Source: a virus. From it: a DNA stretch of 60,465 nucleotides. The position numbers and the translations under genes were made by a program. How positions within the stretch are numbered: position 1 is the stretch's first letter; each line of letters opens with the position of its first letter. Positions 47,154 to 55,890 of the stretch are shown here, piece by piece. The notes under the pieces were generated by a model. That model saw only the letters and a list, made by a program, of their open reading frames with translations. It ran no database searches and was not told where the DNA came from. The stretch spans positions 1 through 60,465 of IMG/VR virus record IMGVR_UViG_3300028025_001549; one strand, given 5' to 3'.

Positions 47154-48196
47154 AATCCTTTAAATCTTTCTTAAACGAAGAAATCTATTTCGATGATGAT
47201 CTGACAGAAGCAGTCGATGACGCTTCCAAAGAAGGTGGTGTTTCAAATAACACTAAAGGTGTTCTACACGAGATTCTAACTGGCAAGCACCTTAATGGTG
47301 GCAAGCATATGGAGAAACATGTTAATGAACACAATGAAACTCCTGAGCAAACTCATAAACGATTAAAGGATTCAATTCACCCAGCTGACTATAAGCGCAT
47401 TGATGCCAATGCTAAGTCTGCTGCTAATCACATTAAGAAACATATTGAGTCTACTCATCCAGGTCACGCTATTCATGCTGTTACTCATACTTCCAAACCT
47501 GGAGATACAGAAAAGGTAACTGGTCACAAAGCAACTCAGAAAGAAGATTCTTCTGATGTTTATGTTTCTACTAAGCATCCTAAGACTGGTAAAGTAACTC
47601 ACCATGGTGTAAGTTTAAAAGTTAGCGATAACTCTAGCAAGAATATTCCTTCATCAAGTCTTGGTATGGAATCTGGTGGCTCAAAAGCCAGAGAACATTA
47701 CAAAGCACATCAAGAAGGAATTCTAAAAGCACATCCACAATTAAAAGGTAAGAATAAAGAACAGCGTAAAGAAGCTGCAAAAGCAGATCCTAAGATGCAC
47801 GCTGATGTTAAAGAACGCAACAAAGTGCTATTGCACAAAGTTGCACACAGTCATGCTGCTGAATTACAGCATCACTTAGATACTGGCAATCATGAGCACG
47901 TAGTTAAGCATATTCGTGAGGTTCTACATGCTCATAAAACACCTGCTCAAGAAAGGGGTCATACCTTTATCAAGCATACCACTTACAAAACTGCCAAAGG
48001 TGTTCAACACCACGCTAGTAGCCCAAGTGAAGACCATGAACATATTTTAAAAGATCATAAGAATCTTTCAGTTAAATCTAGTGGTGGTTCTGTTCACTTC
48101 TATCATAATGGTAAGAAGTTTGCGTCTCAAGCCCATAAGTTTGATTCACAAAGCGATCCACTAAGTTCATTAAAATCCGCAGGTAAGGCAGTCTAA
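47150..48196 (+). CDS. His/Lys-rich late protein with CTS-like N-terminus
   Basis: A 348-residue protein starting MKSFKSFLNEEI, again a capsid-targeting-like peptide with an LNE site. His and Lys dominate throughout (for example VNEHNETPEQTHKRL). Residues ~135-175 hold SSDVYVSTKH then GVSLKVSDNSSKN, a D...SxK strand pair like the gene at 43593. DNA contact inside the head is plausible for such a basic, His-rich protein. No family recognised with certainty. Confidence 0.6.
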   Translation: MKSFKSFLNEEIYFDDDLTEAVDDASKEGGVSNNTKGVLHEILTGKHLNGGKHMEKHVNEHNETPEQTHKRLKDSIHPADYKRIDANAKSAANHIKKHIESTHPGHAIHAVTHTSKPGDTEKVTGHKATQKEDSSDVYVSTKHPKTGKVTHHGVSLKVSDNSSKNIPSSSLGMESGGSKAREHYKAHQEGILKAHPQLKGKNKEQRKEAAKADPKMHADVKERNKVLLHKVAHSHAAELQHHLDTGNHEHVVKHIREVLHAHKTPAQERGHTFIKHTTYKTAKGVQHHASSPSEDHEHILKDHKNLSVKSSGGSVHFYHNGKKFASQAHKFDSQSDPLSSLKSAGKAV

Positions 48197-48197
48197 T

Positions 48198-48434
48198 ATG
48201 CTATCATTCAAAGAATACCTAGATGAAGCCATCGTTCATAATGGTATTCACGCAGAGATAAAAAAAGATAGAATTGATTTCCATTATGGTGGTAAATTAG
48301 TTCACAGCCGTAAGGGTGATTATTCAAACCCAACTAAAACCGACCATAACACTGCTAAGAGTATTGCAACTAGAGTTCATTTATCTGTTAAGAATAAACC
48401 AGGTGGGTATACTTTAAACTATGGGAAGATATAA
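48198..48434 (+). CDS. small CTS-type internal protein
   Basis: A 78-residue basic protein starting MLSFKEYLDEAI, nearly the same N-terminal peptide as the next gene (MLSFKEYLVE). The gp21-like cut would be after LDE. The rest is Lys/His-rich with a beta pattern (IDFHYGGKLVHSRKG). It resembles the T4 internal proteins in size and charge. Confidence 0.65.
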   Translation: MLSFKEYLDEAIVHNGIHAEIKKDRIDFHYGGKLVHSRKGDYSNPTKTDHNTAKSIATRVHLSVKNKPGGYTLNYGKI

Positions 48435-48721
48435 TGCTATCATTCAAAGAATACCTTGTAGAATATGCAATTGATGCCAAGGGGCATAAGAGTTCCGAAG
48501 GTGGATTGACACAAAAAGGTGTTGATGCATATAATCGTAAGACTGGCGGAAACTTAAAGATGGCTGTTACTACACCACCATCTAAGTTAAAGAAAGGTAG
48601 TAAAGCTGCCAATCGTAGAAAATCTTTTTGTGCACGTATGAGTGGCGTTGATGGTCCAATGAAGAAACCAAATGGTGAACCAACTCGTAAAGCACTGGCA
48701 TTAAGAAAATGGAATTGCTAA
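48434..48721 (+). CDS. small CTS-type basic protein of a widespread phage family
   Basis: A 95-residue protein. After the N-terminal MLSFKEYLVEY (LVE site) it has SSEGGLTQKGVDAYNRKTGG and RRKSFCARMSGVDGP, then TRKALALRKWNC, a conserved family in large phages with no assigned function. Very basic. Overlaps the previous gene by one base (TAATG). The family usually lacks the CTS-like start, so the peptide may have been added to target it to the head. Confidence 0.7.
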   Translation: MLSFKEYLVEYAIDAKGHKSSEGGLTQKGVDAYNRKTGGNLKMAVTTPPSKLKKGSKAANRRKSFCARMSGVDGPMKKPNGEPTRKALALRKWNC

Positions 48722-48722
48722 T

Positions 48723-51422
48723 ATGTTAACATATAACGAATTAAAAGAAAAGTGTAACTGCTGGAAAGGTTACAAACGTGTTCCAGGCACTAAACCATGC
48801 GCAGAGGATAGTTGTATGAAAGAAGAATTAGAAAAACACCACGTGTTAGCATTTGGTCGTATGAACCCAATCACTTCTGGCCACGAAGCAGTAGTTAATA
48901 AACTACATTCAGTTGCTAAGGAACATGGCGCAAGTCACAGTCTTGTAGTTTCTCATAGCCAAGATGCTAAGAAAAACCCATTGACTGGTGAACAGAAAGT
49001 TGCTCACGCTAAGAATGCATTCCCTGGGACTAATGTAAGTTCTGCAAGCAAAGATAAGCCAACTATCCTACACCATGCCGCAGCTGCTCATGCTGCTGGC
49101 GCAACTCACTTACACGTAGTTGCTGGATCTGATCGCCATGAAGAGATGCATAATCTTCTTCATAAGTATAATGGTAAAGACTCTGGTCATGGCCATTATA
49201 ACTTTAAAAAGATTACTGTTCATTCTTCTGGTGAACGTGATCCAGACGCTGAGGGTACTACTGGTATCTCTGCAAGTAAAATGCGTGAGCATGCTGCTTC
49301 TGGTAACAAAGCAGAGTTTCATAAAGGTGCTCCATCAAATATGAAGCCAGAACATAAGGACGCCATGTATAACGATGTGCGTAAAGGTATGAATATAAAA
49401 GAAGAAACTGTTCAAGAAGAACTACGTCCAGATATGGGCGCAGGTGCTTATGTCAATGATTTTATTAAATCTACTAATCCAAGATTTAATAACAAATCTA
49501 AAGAAGAACGTCGCAAGATGGCTATTGGTGCATTCATGGCTGCTAAATCTAGACTAAAAGAAGGTCGTGGATTAGCGGACAAATATTGGAGCATGGCTCA
49601 GGATCGTAAAGAAACTGCCGATGAGAATAAAGATAATCATGAAATATATCATACCCATATGGCTGATCATCATGACCATATGAGTCGTTACCATGAAGAA
49701 CTTGGTCAGCATACTCATGCTCAATCTCATGCAGATAAGGCAGAAATTCATCACGAGAAATCAATGCAAAGACCAAACCGTAAATCCACTGTTAAAGAAG
49801 GTACTCTTCAAGGTAACATCGGTGGTGGTGATGCCATGAACACTACAACTTCTGCTCCATCTGCATCAACCGCAAAGGATACTACTATGGGTAAAAAGAT
49901 TAAAGGATTTAAATTCTTTAATGGCGAGAATGATAAACAAATGAATATGAATCAGCCAGTTAAAGAAGCAACCGAATTAGATTCTCCTTCTAAACATGCT
50001 GAACATATTGTCGCAGCTGATACCGATGATGAAGCAAAGAAACGAATCGCAAAAGTTCCAACTAAGCACCTTCAATCAGCACATCATTGGAATCTTGGTT
50101 ATTCTGGTGGAGAACACAAATATACTACGCATGTTAAATCTGAGTTGCAAAAGCGTGGTGCAATGTTATCTGCTTCTGAATCTTCAAAACGATTTGACGA
50201 AGAAGTAAAGAAAGAAGACCCTCCATTTGATGGACCATACAAATCTACTTTCAAGAAACCAAATAATCCAAATCGTACTGGAATGGATGCTGCTCGTTCA
50301 TTGGCTCAGCGTTCAATGGATCAACTCAATAAAAAGAAACCAGTTAATGAAGAAACTCTTGATGAGCGTAACAAAGCAAATGCTCTTATGCGTAAAACTA
50401 TGGACGCATCCCGTGGCGCCAAGTTTAAGTTAAAGAATCCAGTACCTGACGCTGATCCAAAACACAAAACTGCCAGAGACCACAACGTAGCAATTGGACG
50501 TGCTTTACGTAACGAAGCCACTACTGGTAATCCAGGATTTGGATATCATGGTCAACATAAGACTGAAAATGATGCCGATGAAGCATATAAAAAGATTCAC
50601 GCTCATGTTAAAAGTTTGACTGATAGTGATGACAAAACTGTCAAGCACTATCTTGATTCTGCTCATGGTCGCCATCTAGTTGGCCATGAAAATGATCATG
50701 ATCATATTAAGAAAGACTTCAAGAAATTCTCGAAGTACTACAAACCAGAAATGCACGAAGCCACTGCGCAGAAAGGTGTTAACGTAGATAAAGTTAATAC
50801 TGCTGGACAAGAGCCTCATGACGAGAAATTTGAAACAGCACCTAAGACAGTATCCAAAATTAAAAAAGTAAAAGAGGAAAATATGAAATCATATAAAGAG
50901 TTTTTACAAGGATTAGATGAAAAACTAATTGGTAAACAACACAAGATCGACAAGAATAAGAATGGTGAGGTTGATGGGCATGACTTTGAACTTCTTCGTA
51001 AAGAAGAAGTTGAATTAGATGAGTCTACTTACGCATCTGCTGATCAGGCAAAAAATGTTGTTGCGGCATTAAAGCAAAAACATAATGATGGTAATTATTC
51101 TGTTAAACAAACTAAGAATGGACACAAAGTAGTTCATGCTTATGATAGCGACGCTAAAGTTAAATCTGCTTGTAAATCAGTGAATGAAGAAGCTGATCAC
51201 TTACTTGAATATGAGTCTGATGAAAGCGGTGTATATCGTCACACTAAGAAAGCTACTTACGGAACTTCTTACCAAGACCCAGAAGGTGCTGATGAGACTG
51301 CAGCTGATATGAAGAAAAAAGAAAAGAAAGCAGCTGGTCGTAAAACTGGTCAAAGTACTGGTTCTTACAAGCCACGTGCAACTATGTCCAAGCTGAAATC
51401 AGCTGGCGCAACTTATAAATAA
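48723..51422 (+). CDS. large modular internal protein with nucleotidyltransferase domain
   Basis: An 899-residue, His/Lys-rich polyprotein-like product. It opens MLTYNELKEKC (LKE site). Residues ~38-215 are a HIGH-type nucleotidyltransferase: VLAFGRMNPITSGHEAVV, VVSHSQDAKKNPLT, VVAGSDRHEEM and ISASKMREHA. The remaining ~680 residues are short segments separated by a repeated acidic motif (IKEE, VKEA, VNEE, VKEE, VNEE at about 225, 412, 540, 716 and 818). A second CTS-like start (MKSYKEFLQGLDE) lies in frame at residue 721. It may be cut into several pieces by gp21 during maturation. Confidence 0.7.
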   Translation: MLTYNELKEKCNCWKGYKRVPGTKPCAEDSCMKEELEKHHVLAFGRMNPITSGHEAVVNKLHSVAKEHGASHSLVVSHSQDAKKNPLTGEQKVAHAKNAFPGTNVSSASKDKPTILHHAAAAHAAGATHLHVVAGSDRHEEMHNLLHKYNGKDSGHGHYNFKKITVHSSGERDPDAEGTTGISASKMREHAASGNKAEFHKGAPSNMKPEHKDAMYNDVRKGMNIKEETVQEELRPDMGAGAYVNDFIKSTNPRFNNKSKEERRKMAIGAFMAAKSRLKEGRGLADKYWSMAQDRKETADENKDNHEIYHTHMADHHDHMSRYHEELGQHTHAQSHADKAEIHHEKSMQRPNRKSTVKEGTLQGNIGGGDAMNTTTSAPSASTAKDTTMGKKIKGFKFFNGENDKQMNMNQPVKEATELDSPSKHAEHIVAADTDDEAKKRIAKVPTKHLQSAHHWNLGYSGGEHKYTTHVKSELQKRGAMLSASESSKRFDEEVKKEDPPFDGPYKSTFKKPNNPNRTGMDAARSLAQRSMDQLNKKKPVNEETLDERNKANALMRKTMDASRGAKFKLKNPVPDADPKHKTARDHNVAIGRALRNEATTGNPGFGYHGQHKTENDADEAYKKIHAHVKSLTDSDDKTVKHYLDSAHGRHLVGHENDHDHIKKDFKKFSKYYKPEMHEATAQKGVNVDKVNTAGQEPHDEKFETAPKTVSKIKKVKEENMKSYKEFLQGLDEKLIGKQHKIDKNKNGEVDGHDFELLRKEEVELDESTYASADQAKNVVAALKQKHNDGNYSVKQTKNGHKVVHAYDSDAKVKSACKSVNEEADHLLEYESDESGVYRHTKKATYGTSYQDPEGADETAADMKKKEKKAAGRKTGQSTGSYKPRATMSKLKSAGATYK
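50883..51422 (+). other. possible internal translation start within the 899-residue gene
   Basis: ATG 50883 is in frame with the large gene and is preceded by AGAGGAAAAT, a good ribosome site. The product would be 179 residues, starting MKSYKEFLQGLDEKL, a CTS-like peptide. Either the large gene is a fusion of two internal-protein genes, or a shorter protein is also made. Confidence 0.45.
51415..51421 (+). promoter_or_regulatory. late promoter (ATAAATA)
   Basis: TATAAATA at 51414-51421, overlapping the end of the 899-residue gene and 29 bases before the ATG at 51450. The ribosome site CAAGGAGAA follows. Confidence 0.65.
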
Positions 51423-51449
51423 AACAAGTCCAATTCAAGGAGAATTAAA

Positions 51450-52217
51450 ATGGCACTATGGTCAAATACAGATGGCGATGCAGGTAAACCAAAATACCTA
51501 TCAGACGCTGACAAAGCAATTACATTCGGTATGGATGCTACCGAAATCACAGCAGGTGGCGATAACGTAACTTCAGTTGGTGTTGCCAATGCAGGTGCTC
51601 GTTACTTAGAAGTACCAGCAGTCACCTTCTCTGGTGGCGCAGGATCTTCTGCTGCAGCTACTGCTACTATCGCTGGTGGCGTAGTTACAGCTGTTACTGT
51701 TACTAATACTGGTACTGGTTATACTTCAGTACCAACTGTTGCTATCGCAATCCCAAGACGCACTATTCCTACTACTGGTATTACTATTGCTACTGACACT
51801 ATCGCTTATACAGCGCATGGTCTAAGTGCTGGTGATGCTGTTAAGTACTTCCATGGCGGTGGCACTGCTGCAACTGGTTTAACAAATAACACAACATATT
51901 ATGTTATTGCTTCTGGTCTAACAGCCGATGCATTTAAAGTTTCTGCTACTGATGGTGGTACAACTGTTGACATTAGTGGTACTGGTAACAATGCTCAATA
52001 CTTTGAACTTGCTACTGCTGTAGCAACTATCCAAGCAACTGCTGTAGCTGATCAAGGTTATGGTGCTGGTAGTGGTATTGCTGCTACTCACGCTGGCTGG
52101 GTTCGTCGCACTGTTGGTACTGGCGGTCGTGCTGGTCGTGTGTTTACTGAGACATTAGTTGCCATGGGTTCTATGTCTTCTGATGCTTCTGACGATACAG
52201 TTCTGCCTGACGCTTAA
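51450..52217 (+). CDS. virion structural protein
   Basis: A 255-residue Gly/Thr/Ala-rich protein with no Cys and few charged residues. It contains a beta repeat of the type VTVTNTGTGYTSVPTVAI (about residues 75-100) found in phage adhesins and decoration proteins, and YFHGGGTAATGLTNNTTYYVI. Strong GCT/GGT/ACT codon bias like gp23 suggests high late expression. Capsid decoration or tail-tip role possible. Confidence 0.7.
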   Translation: MALWSNTDGDAGKPKYLSDADKAITFGMDATEITAGGDNVTSVGVANAGARYLEVPAVTFSGGAGSSAAATATIAGGVVTAVTVTNTGTGYTSVPTVAIAIPRRTIPTTGITIATDTIAYTAHGLSAGDAVKYFHGGGTAATGLTNNTTYYVIASGLTADAFKVSATDGGTTVDISGTGNNAQYFELATAVATIQATAVADQGYGAGSGIAATHAGWVRRTVGTGGRAGRVFTETLVAMGSMSSDASDDTVLPDA

Positions 52218-52233
52218 TAAGTAGTTATGTATG

Positions 52234-52254
52234 ATGGGGGAATTGTTCCCCCAT
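52234..52254 (+). terminator. hairpin after the structural gene
   Basis: ATGGGGGAA (52234-52242) pairs perfectly with TTCCCCCAT (52246-52254) with a TTG loop. Only scattered T follow. It separates the highly expressed structural gene from the next run. Confidence 0.7.
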
Positions 52255-52277
52255 TCCTTTGAGAGATATAATGTGGT

Positions 52278-52655
52278 ATGAATGAAAAGTTAAGTGAAGC
52301 GAATTTTCTAATCTACGCAATGCATCACTATGATAATACGCAGTGTTATAGTTTAGCAGAATTCGAAGACGATTTAAAAAAGTTTTTATATCTTAAGAAA
52401 TTAATCTCTAGGTATAAAAACAATGGCGATTTAAAAGAAAGACTAATACTCAATCATATAATCGTTCTTTATAATTTGTTTGGTGAAGCAACCACCAAAA
52501 TGCTTTTTTATAAAGTAGATGAAGAATGTTGGGATATCCTAGTTACATTTCTAGTATATCTAAACTTAATGCCAGAACATATAGTTGACTATGGTATTAC
52601 TTTATCAGAAGTTGTATTAGATGAGAGAGTTATCTCCACACTAAGGAAAATTTAA
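52278..52655 (+). CDS. conserved late hypothetical protein
   Basis: A 125-residue helical protein: HHYDNTQCYSLAEFEDDLKKFLYLKKLISRY and LKERLILNHIIVLYNLFG. I recognise the pattern from structural regions of T4-like marine phages but no function is known. Overlaps the next gene by one base (TAATG). Confidence 0.65.
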   Translation: MNEKLSEANFLIYAMHHYDNTQCYSLAEFEDDLKKFLYLKKLISRYKNNGDLKERLILNHIIVLYNLFGEATTKMLFYKVDEECWDILVTFLVYLNLMPEHIVDYGITLSEVVLDERVISTLRKI

Positions 52656-53179
52656 TGAGCCGTATTATAGACAACGTGGTAGCATATAAAGTGCTCCGAA
52701 TGTTAATTACTAACTTCACTGATACTGAAGCATTCAAACTTGGTATCATTGATGCGAAAGGTAACACGCTAAGAAAGTCTAATCAATTCAGCACTGAAGC
52801 GGAACGTAATGCATTCACGTATTTGAATCGTCTAGTATTTAACATGAAGAAACTAATCAACAAGATTGGTGGTGAGAATAAATTAAAAAGTATGGCTGCT
52901 GCAATTTGGTTGATTCGTGAGAACTATCAAAGTGGTTCAAGAACTACTTCTGGATTAGAAGCAAAATATAAAAAACTAATGGAAACTAATATCCATTTGG
53001 TTGAAGAAGAAATTCTAGTTGGCAGATTCCTTAAAGAAGAAGGTGAAGGTGGTGCACCGACCAATAATACTTCTGGTCCAGTGTCAACACAAGAGCCAAA
53101 GATCTATCCAAATAGCAAGAAGAAACCTATTATGGGTATGGCTAGACGCAAGCCAGTGGCAGTTAAAGAGATCGTCTAA
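52655..53179 (+). CDS. conserved late hypothetical protein
   Basis: A 174-residue protein. Residues 1-110 are helical (IIDNVVAYKVLRMLITNFTDTEAFKLGIID), the rest a Pro/Gly/Lys-rich tail. It travels with the preceding gene. Probably a virion-associated or lysis-region protein. Overlaps the next gene by one base. Confidence 0.65.
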   Translation: MSRIIDNVVAYKVLRMLITNFTDTEAFKLGIIDAKGNTLRKSNQFSTEAERNAFTYLNRLVFNMKKLINKIGGENKLKSMAAAIWLIRENYQSGSRTTSGLEAKYKKLMETNIHLVEEEILVGRFLKEEGEGGAPTNNTSGPVSTQEPKIYPNSKKKPIMGMARRKPVAVKEIV

Positions 53180-53622
53180 TGTGGATGATGAGTTTCATTC
53201 CTGATGCTTGGTTGCATCTTGCAGTAATTTATGTATTATTCGCAGGGGTGGGATTATATGCATTAAGTTTTTTCACTAGATTTATACCACCACTAATTCC
53301 GTATTCTGGGATTACTAGAATTGTGGCAACGGTATTGATAGTGTGTGGCATTTATTTTTATGGCAGTTACTCTACTGAGATGTCATGGAGAAATAAAGTA
53401 GCGCAACTTGAAGAACAAGTTAAAATTAGTGAAGCAAAATCTAAAACAGCCAATGTTGAAATACAAACTGTTTATAGAGATAAGGTTAAGATAGTAAAAG
53501 AAACGCAAGTAGTAATACAAGAACGAATTAAAGAAGTCGAGAAGCGCATTGATTCACAATGCACTATTGACACTGAAGTTATTAATATCCTCAATGAAGC
53601 TGCAAAGAGGAAAGCCAAATGA
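53179..53622 (+). CDS. i-spanin (Rz-like)
   Basis: A 147-residue protein with two N-terminal hydrophobic segments (about 7-30 and 43-63) followed by a long periplasmic coiled coil (SWRNKVAQLEEQVKISEAK) and a Cys near the end (SQCTID). Coiled coil plus membrane anchor and an overlapping downstream lipoprotein gene are the hallmarks of a two-component spanin. With the o-spanin it fuses inner and outer membranes at lysis. Confidence 0.8.
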   Translation: MWMMSFIPDAWLHLAVIYVLFAGVGLYALSFFTRFIPPLIPYSGITRIVATVLIVCGIYFYGSYSTEMSWRNKVAQLEEQVKISEAKSKTANVEIQTVYRDKVKIVKETQVVIQERIKEVEKRIDSQCTIDTEVINILNEAAKRKAK

Positions 53623-53879
53623 AACTATTATTAATCGTTCCTGTATTATTATTGACTGGGTGTTTAGCGACACCAGTAAAAAGAAGTTTTCCTGATGTTC
53701 CTGTGGAACTAAAGGTTACTTGTCCTGATTTGACTACTCATGAACCAACAACTAAACTAAGCGAAGTTATATCTACTGTTACAAAAAATTACGGGCAATA
53801 CCAAGAATGTCAAATTAAAAATGAAACTTGGATTGAATGGTATAACACCCAAAAACAAATATTCGAGAGTGTAAAATAA
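53619..53879 (+). CDS. o-spanin (Rz1-like lipoprotein)
   Basis: An 86-residue lipoprotein with signal peptide and lipobox LTGC (Cys near residue 15). The mature part is Pro-containing near its start. It overlaps the i-spanin gene by 4 bases. Anchored in the outer membrane and paired with the i-spanin. Confirms a Gram-negative host. Confidence 0.82.
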   Translation: MKLLLIVPVLLLTGCLATPVKRSFPDVPVELKVTCPDLTTHEPTTKLSEVISTVTKNYGQYQECQIKNETWIEWYNTQKQIFESVK

Positions 53880-53880
53880 C

Positions 53881-54234
53881 ATGGACTTAGAGAGATTAGC
53901 AAAAATGGAAGCACAGGTTGAAACCATTAAAGAGGATGTTAAAGATTTGAAATCAGACATCAAGGAAATTCACTCTCGTGTCACCACATCCAATAGAGAG
54001 ATTGTTGACAAGATTGATGACATGCAAACTCGTCTTGAACACAAGATGAATGCAAATGCTCAAATTTCACAAAATCAACACGAAGAAATTCGTAAAGATG
54101 TTGTTGAAGATTTAGCAAAAATGAATGACCGTGTCTCTGCGCTTGAACAATGGAAATGGTATGTTATCGGTGGCGCAGCAGTTGCAGGATATATGCTTGC
54201 TCATCTAGACTTCTTTGTTAAATTAGTAAAATAA
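53881..54234 (+). CDS. XhlA-like coiled-coil membrane protein
   Basis: A 117-residue protein with a long coiled coil (VETIKEDVKDLKSDIKEI and more) ending in RVSALEQWKW and one C-terminal transmembrane segment (YVIGGAAVAGYMLAHL). The layout matches XhlA-type lysis accessory proteins. It directly follows the spanin pair, so a lysis role is likely. No separate holin or endolysin is seen in this window. Confidence 0.75.
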   Translation: MDLERLAKMEAQVETIKEDVKDLKSDIKEIHSRVTTSNREIVDKIDDMQTRLEHKMNANAQISQNQHEEIRKDVVEDLAKMNDRVSALEQWKWYVIGGAAVAGYMLAHLDFFVKLVK

Positions 54235-54249
54235 TAAAAGGTAATCTAT

Positions 54250-54819
54250 ATGGCATCTACATTCAAATTACTAGCAGATAAAATGGGTGGCAGAGATGCT
54301 GCTGCTTATATCGGTACTAGTGGAGAAATCTTCTATGACCCAAGTGGCGCAACTCCACTCCGTATATCTGATGGTACAACTCCAGGTGGTATCCCATTCG
54401 GTGGTGGTACTGCATTTCAATCATTCACTCCACAATTTAAAACTGTTACTGGCAATACTCTTGCTGGAACTGTTACTACTGGCACTTATGTTCTTCAGGG
54501 ATTAATTTGTCACTTTAGAGTTAATGTTAGTTTTGCTGCAACATCAGACTTTGGTTCTGCCAATCAGTATCAAATCACATTACCATTCCCAACTGCTCAC
54601 ACTGTGACTATTCGTGGTGGAACTTTACATGCTCCTACCCCTAATGATGCAATTTATCATATTGCAGGAATTACAGATATTGCTGATTCTACAACTATAA
54701 TGAAATTATATTATTCTGGAAGCGCAACAGATTTGGCTTGGAAATCTTCCACTCCAGTTTCTGCAACAAATACTGCTAGCCACTTTGACATTTCTGGTGC
54801 ATATCAGATAGCAATATAA
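54250..54819 (+). CDS. tail fibre-like structural protein
   Basis: A 189-residue Gly/Thr/Ser-rich beta protein. YIGTSGEIFYDPSGATPLRI followed by SDGTTPGGIPFG is a hallmark of phage virion and tail-fibre head domains. The remainder resembles a C1q-like or receptor-binding beta sandwich. It may be a short fibre or a virion-attached adhesin. Confidence 0.75.
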   Translation: MASTFKLLADKMGGRDAAAYIGTSGEIFYDPSGATPLRISDGTTPGGIPFGGGTAFQSFTPQFKTVTGNTLAGTVTTGTYVLQGLICHFRVNVSFAATSDFGSANQYQITLPFPTAHTVTIRGGTLHAPTPNDAIYHIAGITDIADSTTIMKLYYSGSATDLAWKSSTPVSATNTASHFDISGAYQIAI

Positions 54820-54821
54820 AT

Positions 54822-54850
54822 TTGCTTTGCAAGAGCATATGGGGTATAAT
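54822..54850 (+). promoter_or_regulatory. sigma70-type promoter for primase, near-leaderless
   Basis: TTGCTT (54822-54827), 17-base spacer, TATAAT (54845-54850). The primase ATG is at 54859, only 8 bases after the -10 box, so transcription would start at about the first codon. Confidence 0.65.
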
Positions 54851-54858
54851 TACTCTAT

Positions 54859-55890
54859 ATGCTCTATATTGACAACAAATACGCACAAATCCTTGGCACT
54901 CGTCTAAGGAACTTCAAACAAAAGAAAGACTACCTCTGGAACTACTCGTGTCCAGTTTGTGGAGATTCTTCGAAGAACAAACTAAAGGCTCGTGGTTATA
55001 TTTACCGTGGCGAGCAAGAGTTGTTCGTGAAGTGTCACAACTGCGGTTATGGCACTAACCTTGGTAATCTTATTAAGTATGTAGATGCGAAACTTTATGA
55101 TGAATATGTTTTGGAACGCTACAAAGCTGGCGCATCAAAACATCATGATCACAAAGACGTTAAAGTAACAAGCGTCATCATAGAAACTCCCAAAGAAGAA
55201 TTACTCGAAGACGATATCCTCTCAAGTTTATCTCGTCTGGACAAACTGCCACTAACGCATCCAGCAGTTCAGTACCTAGTTAAAAGAAAAATTCCAAAAG
55301 ATAAGTGGCATCTATTATACTTTGCTCCAAAGTTTAAAGCATTTACTAATTCAGTAACTGCTAAATTCCAAGAGCCAATTAAAGATGAACACCCAAGAAT
55401 GATAATACCATTCTTTACACCTGCAGGTAAATGCTTTGCTTTTCAAGGCAGAGCATATGGTGCAGAAGAACCTAAGTATTATACTATTAAAGTTGATGAA
55501 ACACAGGAGAAAATTTATGGACTCGATCGCTTGGATTATAGCAAACGTATATATGTGGTTGAAGGACCAATTGATTCGTTATTCTTACCGAATTGTATCG
55601 CTGTGTCAGGAGCCAGTTTTGATACCCCTACTATTCGGCAGTTACTTGCTAACGCAACGATTGTAATGGATAATGAACCAAGAAGCCGAGAGATAACTAA
55701 GTTTCTTGAAAAGAATATTGAAGCAGGGTATAGTGTTTGTATGTTTCCAGAACATATTAATCAGAAAGATATCAATGATATGGTTTTAGATGGTAAAATG
55801 AAACCAGATGAGATTGTTGATACGATAAATACAAATACCTTCAAAGGAATGGAAGCAAAATTGAAATTTAGTACATGGAAGAAAATATGA
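54859..55890 (+). CDS. 61: gp61 DNA primase
   Basis: A 343-residue DnaG-like primase. The N-terminal zinc site has SCPVCGDS and KCHNCGYG (residues ~30-72). TOPRIM-like residues follow: IYVVEGPIDSLFL (Glu motif) and IVMDNEPRSRE (acidic motif). It makes RNA primers with the gp41 helicase. The start MLYIDNKYAQIL matches cyanophage primases, which supports this ATG although no ribosome site precedes it. Confidence 0.93.
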   Translation: MLYIDNKYAQILGTRLRNFKQKKDYLWNYSCPVCGDSSKNKLKARGYIYRGEQELFVKCHNCGYGTNLGNLIKYVDAKLYDEYVLERYKAGASKHHDHKDVKVTSVIIETPKEELLEDDILSSLSRLDKLPLTHPAVQYLVKRKIPKDKWHLLYFAPKFKAFTNSVTAKFQEPIKDEHPRMIIPFFTPAGKCFAFQGRAYGAEEPKYYTIKVDETQEKIYGLDRLDYSKRIYVVEGPIDSLFLPNCIAVSGASFDTPTIRQLLANATIVMDNEPRSREITKFLEKNIEAGYSVCMFPEHINQKDINDMVLDGKMKPDEIVDTINTNTFKGMEAKLKFSTWKKI

